DNA of 64,000 bases from Planococcus citri. Lineage: Eukaryota; Arthropoda; Insecta; Hemiptera; Pseudococcidae. The position numbers were made by a program, and so were the translations under genes. Positions 63,301 through 64,000 of the stretch are shown here, in pieces. The stretch covers positions 15,562,001 to 15,626,000 of the forward strand of contig NC_088681.1 of assembly GCF_950023065.1 (NCBI RefSeq), read 5' to 3'. Every line of letters starts with the position of its first letter. The stretch's first letter is position 1. Below the pieces are notes generated by a model that saw only the letters and a list, made by a program, of their open reading frames with translations, was not told the origin of the DNA and did no database searches.

Positions 63301-64000
63301 ATTTAGCTGCAAATGGGGTTCAATTCTTTCTTACTCGATCTCGATTCACATAATATATCCAAAAACTAATCATAATATCGAGTAATCGCTCGAAGAATAC
63401 TTACATTCACTATACATAGAAATTGAAAAAATGACCAACTTACCAACTAAAGGCAGAGTAATACACAGATCTTGACAAATACTGGTGAACGTACGTCCCA
63501 AAGTGAAAGGATCCACTTGCAAAACATCGCTGAAATCGATCAATAAATCTGCACAAAAAAATACTCAAATTCCGTAACAATACAATCGAACGTATGTAAA
63601 AAATATAATAACGAAACACATACGAGGTGTTTTCTCCAATCTGCAAGCGATATACAGGCAAGCTGCGCAAACCAGACTGCTCCTTCTACCTTTGGTGAGA
63701 TGTCTAGTCAGAGCCATTTTATAGAAGGTCAAAGCTGTCTCTAAACAATGCTGATTGATTCTAGAAACATACATCACGAGATTAAACTCCAATCAACGAA
63801 TGAACTCAACTCGTAGGTACATTAAAATTAGGGTAAAATTTACCTCAATTGTTGACACATTCGAGACAACTCGCTTTTAGCTTTTTGTATGGTTATCTCT
63901 CTGGACTCTTTTTGAATACCGTGACTGAAAGATCCCATAATCGAAAGACTACCTCCACCTTTCGAATCCGAAGACACGAATTGACCGATGGCAGAACTAC
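46140..64000 (-). CDS. BRF1: BRF1, TFIIIB subunit (5' end outside window)
   Basis: Thirteen exons, all in phase, give the last 600 residues: 64000-63844 (cut by the window), 63760-63624, 63548-63444, 53003-52854, 52787-52694, 52112-51980, 51905-51791, 51707-51501, 51419-51180, 51093-50992, 50905-50770, 50687-50599, 46279-46140. BRF1 is the TFIIB-like part of TFIIIB; with TBP and BDP1 it recruits RNA polymerase III in the nucleus. Visible: both cyclin folds (INQHCLETALTFYKMAL, CAACLYIACRLEKTPH; THEVSTTALRVLKRMKRD, GRRPSGLCGSALIIAARF), the linker TPSSSLTTDEFLTVDL, the TBP-binding C-terminal block (DDDELDSYIVTDDEF), EAVEKVLREKKISNKLNYDV, and an acidic tail ending DDDDNYDDDY. The N-terminal zinc ribbon is missing. 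The 10.4 kb third visible intron holds a BTBD6 gene on the other strand. Confidence 0.97.
46480..46700. repeat. GTAATTACGG-type repeat, left block
   Basis: Short irregular repeat of 'aattacggtaatt' and 'tttacgcgtaattacgg'. A related block occurs at 50110-50520, so the two flank the minisatellite. Confidence 0.65.
47000..49240. repeat. TTTTTGGCAAAAA minisatellite
   Basis: Dozens of variable short units of the type 'caatttttggcaaaaagcg', 'agactttttggcaattt'. Larger duplications are superimposed: the block 'gagactatttggcaatttt ... aatttcggccaa' occurs near 47760 and 48030, and three near-identical ~40 bp copies lie at 48770-48860. All minus- and plus-strand ORFs here are translations of the repeat. 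Confidence 0.85.
50110..50520. repeat. GTAATTACGG-type repeat, right block
   Basis: Diffuse 'ggtaatt', 'ggtaaacgac' and 'acggtaattacgg' words, akin to the block at 46480-46700. Confidence 0.5.
50599..50687 (-). CDS. BRF1: BRF1 exon
   Basis: Acceptor ..GTTTTCCAG, donor GTAAGTTC. One base, 29 codons (SKAKDGRSSDDVPSKVPRLG ... SADP), one base. Variable, Ser/Asp-rich region before the acidic tail. Confidence 0.9.
50770..50905 (-). CDS. BRF1: BRF1 exon
   Basis: Acceptor ..TATTGTAG, donor GTAAGTTAC. It reads EAVEKVLREKKISNKLNYDV then MNDFVKSMNF and GTMKEI, the conserved block known as 'A..AIEKML..KKISSKINY' in animal BRF1. Confidence 0.95.
50992..51093 (-). CDS. BRF1: BRF1 exon, lysine-rich
   Basis: Donor GTGAGC; the acceptor ..AATTTTATAG sets two leading bases so the frame reads KEEEKLLKEKEDGKG then KKRKRQKRTKG. 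A basic, coiled stretch after the TBP-binding block and a likely nuclear localisation signal. Confidence 0.92.
51180..51419 (-). CDS. BRF1: BRF1 exon with TBP-binding core
   Basis: Acceptor ..GTTCGCAG, donor GTACGA. 79 codons between partial ones, including EEPA-like spacer PAADPEPKPAES and then LDDDELDSYIVTDDEFQQKK, WMELYAAFLEEQK. This matches the conserved BRF1 C-terminal domain that contacts TBP. Confidence 0.95.
51501..51707 (-). CDS. BRF1: BRF1 exon
   Basis: Acceptor ..TTTCTTCAG, donor GTATAA. It encodes an acidic, low-conservation linker (STDNNDDAQSTTSGIL, DSLDDLLDDEGGEVSEAVV ... SPKGL). Confidence 0.9.
51791..51905 (-). CDS. BRF1: BRF1 exon
   Basis: Acceptor ..TTGTCACAG, donor GTAAGTTG. 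It reads YTDVEYEMKMQKLQRLIDKE, LEKKRTKGRRFS and ICSVDT; likely helical linker. Confidence 0.92.
51980..52112 (-). CDS. BRF1: BRF1 exon after second cyclin fold
   Basis: Acceptor ..CCACGCAG, donor GTAAAA. It reads LLEFGDTPSSSLTTDEFLTV then DLGEEQDPPSF, the strongly conserved segment that follows the cyclin folds in BRF1. Confidence 0.96.
52694..52787 (-). CDS. BRF1: BRF1 exon, second cyclin fold
   Basis: Acceptor ..ATGTTTTAG, donor GTACGC. It reads LIIAARFHNIRKKLKDIVN and IVHIQEVTLRK, matching the second TFIIB-like repeat. Confidence 0.96.
52854..53003 (-). CDS. BRF1: BRF1 exon, second cyclin fold
   Basis: Acceptor ..CTCCGCAG, donor GTAAGTTG. It reads PCLYILRYANQMDLGEKTHE, TTALRVLKRMKRD and GRRPSGLCGS. 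The intron on its 5' side (53004-63443) holds a whole gene. Confidence 0.97.
53004..55435 (-). other. BRF1 intron, proximal part
   Basis: AT-rich, no exon seen. A poly-A run lies near 54301-54326 and a C run near 54981-54990. The 144-codon plus-strand ORF at 53965 is lysine- and asparagine-rich and passes through the poly-A run, so I do not count it. Confidence 0.6.
55436..57065. mobile_element. Fold-back element of ~300 bp inverted modules
   Basis: The outer ends gtacgtacttgatcag and ctgatcaagtatgtac are near-perfect inverted repeats and are followed inward by 'tggtcaaaataagtcccaa' and its complement. Inside, three direct copies of a ~300 bp module (about 55507, 55812 and 56124; words 'ccattctggagcctccagcg', 'ttgagccgattttgagagtg', 'gtgacacctcaa') are followed by two inverted copies from about 56345 to 57000. 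The transcript would fold into a very long hairpin. No protein is encoded. Confidence 0.82.
57066..57735. other. Spacer before BTBD6
   Basis: No gene. A 'gtgacacctcaagaggtgtc' palindrome near 57210 resembles a word of the adjacent fold-back modules. Confidence 0.5.
57740..57840 (+). promoter_or_regulatory. Likely BTBD6 promoter region
   Basis: A short GC-rich patch in AT-rich DNA. It has a CRE-like TACGTCAC (57759-57766), GACGGCGGCGG, and TGCGCAGTCGCA (57791-57802), which resembles an NRF-1/Ewg site. It lies about 240-340 bp before the BTBD6 ATG. The following leader has an upstream ATG-GTG-TAA at 57905-57913. Confidence 0.4.
58079..58148 (+). CDS. BTBD6-type exon 1
   Basis: ATG to donor GTAATA; 23 codons plus one base (MSKPPRKPQDYF ... 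NAWIN). The leftover G joins AG of the next exon to give Glu, which supports this exon. Confidence 0.85.
58079..62974 (+). CDS. BTBD6-type BTB-BACK-PHR protein, complete
   Basis: Five exons: 58079-58148, 58366-58650, 58737-58884, 58966-59548, 62507-62974; 517 residues. Proteins of the BTBD3/BTBD6 group (Drosophila lute) act as CUL3 ubiquitin-ligase adaptors. The N terminus (MSKPPRKPQDYFAMI) is variable. The BTB fold runs about 104-205: NNELMADVHFIVG, RIPAHKYILATGSSVFYTMF, EADTVLATLYVAKKYLVPHL. BACK about 210-320: CLLLSQSRFFEEPELMQRCW, LIRIPTMSLDEFA. PHR about 363-515: CHRFQSSAYRSNQWRYRGRC, FGLYGSSNASADY, SDGSSNTFRV, ELSYFGQEGM, STNGTGVQGGQIPELIFY. All junctions agree in phase, which fixes the start at 58079. 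The whole gene lies in a BRF1 intron on the opposite strand. AATAAA at 63286-63291 is the likely polyadenylation signal, 150 bp before the next BRF1 exon. Confidence 0.96.
58366..58650 (+). CDS. BTBD6-type exon 2
   Basis: Acceptor ..TTTTCGCAG, donor GTAAGTG. It carries a Ser/Pro-rich stretch (CTVPSSPAASPVVQI), then the conserved NWQATRPTIRERNAAMFNNE and LMADVHFIVG. Confidence 0.95.
58737..58884 (+). CDS. BTBD6-type exon 3
   Basis: Acceptor ..CGATGTAG, donor GTACTC. It carries NTERIPAHKYILATGSSVFY, MFYGGLPEIKDDIEVLDVEP and SAFLTLL, the core of the BTB domain. Confidence 0.95.
58966..59548 (+). CDS. BTBD6-type exon 4
   Basis: Acceptor ..CTTTCACAG, donor GTACGT. It covers the end of BTB and the BACK domain (YLYCDEIQLEADTVLATLYV through IFLHFTARNKPHLNYP and TGLKPQ). 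Ends in phase 0. Confidence 0.97.
59585..62456. mobile_element. Fold-back element with ~600 bp inverted arms
   Basis: Left end TAGTCGGGGAGCTCGCTTAA, right end TTAAGCGGGCTCCCCGACTA. The arms (about 59585-60190 and 61845-62456) stay similar for ~600 bp, including 'aaaatggcggccattttgat', 'tcggctgacctgtc' and 'gctggaggctcc' words. A 3 bp TCA lies just outside each end (59582-59584, 62457-62459) as a possible target duplication. The middle (about 60290-61480) is TTTTTGGCAAAAA minisatellite. No transposase, so non-autonomous. Confidence 0.9.
60290..61480. repeat. TTTTTGGCAAAAA minisatellite inside the fold-back element
   Basis: Same type of short variable unit as at 47000-49240: 'aattttggcaaaaacga', 'gacaattttagcaaaaa', 'aaaagcaagactttga'. 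It fills the centre between the two inverted arms. Confidence 0.8.
62507..62974 (+). CDS. BTBD6-type exon 5, PHR domain
   Basis: Acceptor ..CTCATTCCAG at 62506. It encodes ICHRFQSSAYRSNQWRYRGR to IPELIFYGSTESKS and stops at TAG 62972-62974. This whole exon is the PHR beta-sandwich, one of the best conserved parts of the family. Confidence 0.97.
   Translation: MCHRFQSSAYRSNQWRYRGRCDSIQFSVDKRIFIVGFGLYGSSNASADYNVKIELKRLGRVLAENNITFYSDGSSNTFRVYFEHPIQIEPESFYTASVILDGSELSYFGQEGMSEVTVGGTTFQFQGSSESTNGTGVQGGQIPELIFYGSTESKS
62975..63300 (+). other. BTBD6-type 3' UTR with polyadenylation signal
   Basis: AT- and T-rich sequence after the stop, with AATAAA at 63286-63291 in 'gaaataaagattataca'. No other feature. 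Confidence 0.7.
63444..63548 (-). CDS. BRF1: BRF1 exon, first-to-second cyclin fold
   Basis: Acceptor ..TTTGTGCAG, donor GTAAGTTGG. It reads LLIDFSDVLQVDPFTLGRTF then CQDLCITLPLV, matching the BRF1 segment 'LLDLSDLLQV..Y.LGK'. Confidence 0.96.
63624..63760 (-). CDS. BRF1: BRF1 exon, first cyclin fold
   Basis: Acceptor ..TGTTTCTAG, donor GTATGTG. It reads INQHCLETALTFYKMALTRH then LTKGRRSSLVCAACLYIAC, the first TFIIB-like repeat. Confidence 0.97.
63844..64000 (-). CDS. BRF1: BRF1 exon, cut by the window edge
   Basis: Donor GTAAATTT. It reads SSAIGQFVSSDSKGGG and GIQKESREITIQKAKSEL, which matches the linker between the zinc ribbon and the first cyclin fold of BRF1 ('GQFVS ... KES...T'). The exon continues beyond 64000. 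Confidence 0.95.

Overview
This window is nuclear DNA of an arthropod, most likely a sap-feeding hemipteran of the mealybug type. The evidence is an AT-rich sequence with GT-AG introns, long simple and tandem repeats, many short inverted-repeat transposons, three recognisable animal genes, and an intact bacterial-type ribD gene with no introns. Transfer of riboflavin genes, including ribD, into mealybug nuclear genomes is established; assigning this window to that group is an inference.

Layout. About 2.7-23.0 kb on the + strand holds the 3' part of a Popeye-domain (POPDC) gene. Its exons are at 2694-2796, 6319-6459, 6843-6993 and 21816-21880, and an in-phase alternative last exon lies at 14854-14945. 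The large introns hold tandem repeats, a hAT-type MITE, a decayed Gag-like block and a piggyBac fragment. From 23 to 34 kb there is repeat-rich DNA: a ~400 bp tandem array interrupted by a TA-flanked MITE, a second hAT-type MITE family, a pogo-like MITE and a compound element. The same stretch has several minus-strand exon-like blocks that may be a broken chemoreceptor gene.

At 35061-36146 on the minus strand is a complete ribD of 361 residues. It encodes the deaminase and reductase of riboflavin synthesis and has two small intron-like segments just upstream. From 36.6 to 46 kb there are tandem arrays (including an ATCGAT-rich satellite also seen near 13 kb in the opposite orientation) and a few unproven small ORFs.

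From 46140 to the window end on the minus strand lies BRF1, the TFIIIB subunit of RNA polymerase III. Thirteen exons are present and only the N-terminal zinc-ribbon region is missing. Its 10.4 kb intron (53004-63443) contains a complete BTBD6-type gene (BTB-BACK-PHR) on the opposite strand, coding 58079-62974. That gene's own last intron carries a 2.9 kb fold-back element.

The animal genes are not a functional group. The most notable feature is the bacterial enzyme in an insect chromosome, which would act with other riboflavin genes of host or symbiont. All exon limits were read by eye from splice signals and checked for phase; no alignment or search was run.
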